Positions 7,018 through 7,953 of a stretch of DNA of 7,953 bases are shown in pieces. Origin of the DNA: Methanobacteriaceae archaeon (GTDB lineage Archaea > Methanobacteriota > Methanobacteria > Methanobacteriales > Methanobacteriaceae); contig CAAGFH010000226.1 in assembly GCA_900769095.1 (NCBI GenBank), positions 1 to 7,953 of the forward strand, written 5' to 3'. The notes under the pieces were generated by a model. The model was not told the origin of the DNA and searched no databases. It worked only from the letters and a program-made list of their open reading frames with translations. The number at the start of each line of letters is the position of its first letter. Position 1 is the stretch's first letter. Position numbers and translations under genes: made by a program.

Positions 7018-7953
7018 ATGATACTCGACAACGAAAACATTATAGAAATTACAGAAGAACTTTCAAATGAGTTTGAAGTTGCAAAAGTCCTAAGAAAATA
7101 CCCAAAAGACACTGTTCTTATTAAAAATGTTAAAGGCTTTGATTTACCAGTTATTTCAGGAATCTGTAACACCAGAGAAAAGATTGCAAAATCAATCAAC
7201 TGTGAAGTTTCCGAAATTACACAAAAAATCATTGACGCAATGGAAAAACCAATTAAAGTTGATAAATTTACTGATTTTTCCCAGTACGATACTTTAGATA
7301 TTGATTTGGATAAAATCCCTATTTTAAAACATTATAAAAGAGATGGTGGAGCATACATCACTTCTGGTGTAGTATTTGCACGTGATCCAGTAACTGGAAT
7401 TCAAAATGCATCTATTCACAGAATGATGGTTCTTGATAATAAAAGATTAGTTATCAGGATTGTTCCAAGAAATCTTTATACTTATTTCCAAAATGCTCAA
7501 AAAGCAGGACAAGACCTTGATATTGCAATAGCTATCGGAATGGACCCTGCAATTTTACTTGCAAGTACTACTTCAATACCAATTGATTACAATGAAATGG
7601 ATGTTGCAAATGCATTTAAAAACGGAGAATTGGAATTAATCAAATGTGGTGAATTGGAAGTTCCACAAGCAGACATTATTTTAGAAGGTAAAATCTCTGT
7701 AACTGAAACCATTGCTGAAGGTCCATTTGTGGATTTAACTGACACTTACGATATTATCAGAGACCAACCAATCATTAACTTAGAAAAAATGCATATTAAA
7801 AAGGAAAATGCAGCATATCATGCAATTTTACCTGCAGGATTTGAACATAAATTATTACAAGGTCTTCCTCAAGAACCTAGAATATTCAAAGCTGTTAAAA
7901 ATGCAGTTCCTACAGTTGAAAATGTTGTTTTAACTGAAGGAGGTTGCTGCTGG
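7018..7953 (+). CDS. UbiD family decarboxylase, probably anhydromevalonate phosphate decarboxylase (C-terminus beyond window)
   Basis: The frame is open for 312 codons from ATG at 7018 to the right edge, so perhaps 100 residues are missing compared with the usual 420 or so. UbiD landmarks are [15 protein letters not shown] (110-124), NASIHRMMV (130-138), RIVPRNLY (147-154), [13 protein letters not shown] (171-183) and the acidic block [10 protein letters not shown] with EGPF (218-237), which bind prenylated FMN and metal and carry the catalytic acids. The GIQNASIHR form fits the archaeal subgroup that decarboxylates trans-anhydromevalonate 5-phosphate in the modified mevalonate route to isoprenoid lipids. 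A different UbiD substrate cannot be excluded. It starts 7 bases after the purE stop with a GGGAT ribosome site that begins in that stop codon (7010-7014), so the two are very likely cotranscribed. No break or missing motif is seen in the visible part. Confidence 0.88.
   Translation, partial: MILDNENIIEITEELSNEFEVAKVLRKYPKDTVLIKNVKGFDLPVISGICNTREKIAKSINCEVSEITQKIIDAMEKPIKVDKFTDFSQYDTLDIDLDKIPILKHYKRDGGAYITSGVVFARDPVTGIQNASIHRMMVLDNKRLVIRIVPRNLYTYFQNAQKAGQDLDIAIAIGMDPAILLASTTSIPIDYNEMDVANAFKNGELELIKCGELEVPQADIILEGKISVTETIAEGPFVDLTDTYDIIRDQPIINLEKMHIKKENAAYHAILPAGFEHKLLQGLPQEPRIFKAVKNAVPTVENVVLTEGGCCW

Noticed and set aside
6395..7232. Two minus-strand open frames over purE and the start of the UbiD gene
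   Set aside because: Both are antisense to well-recognised proteins and lack ribosome sites or recognisable domains.

Overview
The window is AT-rich archaeal DNA, most like a gut or rumen Methanobrevibacter (Methanobacteriales). The evidence is the tandem two-domain PurE typical of that order, an archaeal-type UbiD family decarboxylase, an adhesin-like protein built of Ig-like modules, and A/T-biased codons with short SD-type ribosome sites. No RNA gene, CRISPR array, insertion sequence or phage gene is visible, and no stretch over 300 bases lacks a gene. The genus assignment rests on recognised protein families, not on a database search.

Layout. Positions 1-1677 (minus strand) hold most of a membrane glycosyltransferase whose C-terminus runs off the left edge. 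It has a GpgS-like GT-A catalytic domain, three C-terminal membrane helices, and a probably extracellular tail rich in N-glycosylation sequons. The tail contains a two-fold repeat that resembles a double-psi beta-barrel. A short 5' region (1678-1735) carries its ribosome site, candidate TATA elements and a 15-bp perfect palindrome.

Positions 1736-3660 (plus) are the remains of an adhesin-like surface protein. It has no signal peptide, starts in the middle of an Ig-like repeat, and is broken near 3031 by a frame change that also removes part of a domain. The C-terminal half, with two lysine-rich Ig-like domains, is intact in another frame. A T-rich terminator follows.

Positions 3781-7953 (plus) are housekeeping genes: a full-length Tex-like S1 RNA-binding protein (3781-5928), a two-domain PurE (5985-7010) whose second domain has lost the active-site histidines, and, only 7 bases further on, a UbiD family decarboxylase (7018 to the right edge, incomplete) that probably belongs to the archaeal anhydromevalonate phosphate decarboxylase group. 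purE and the ubiD-like gene look like one transcription unit. A 9-bp A/T stem with the purE ribosome site in its loop and the start codon in its stem could act in translational control.

The most interesting points are the extracellular barrel-like domain joined to a GpgS-like glycosyltransferase, the decayed adhesin, the degenerate second PurE domain and the purE leader hairpin. I do not see a clearly new multi-gene system.
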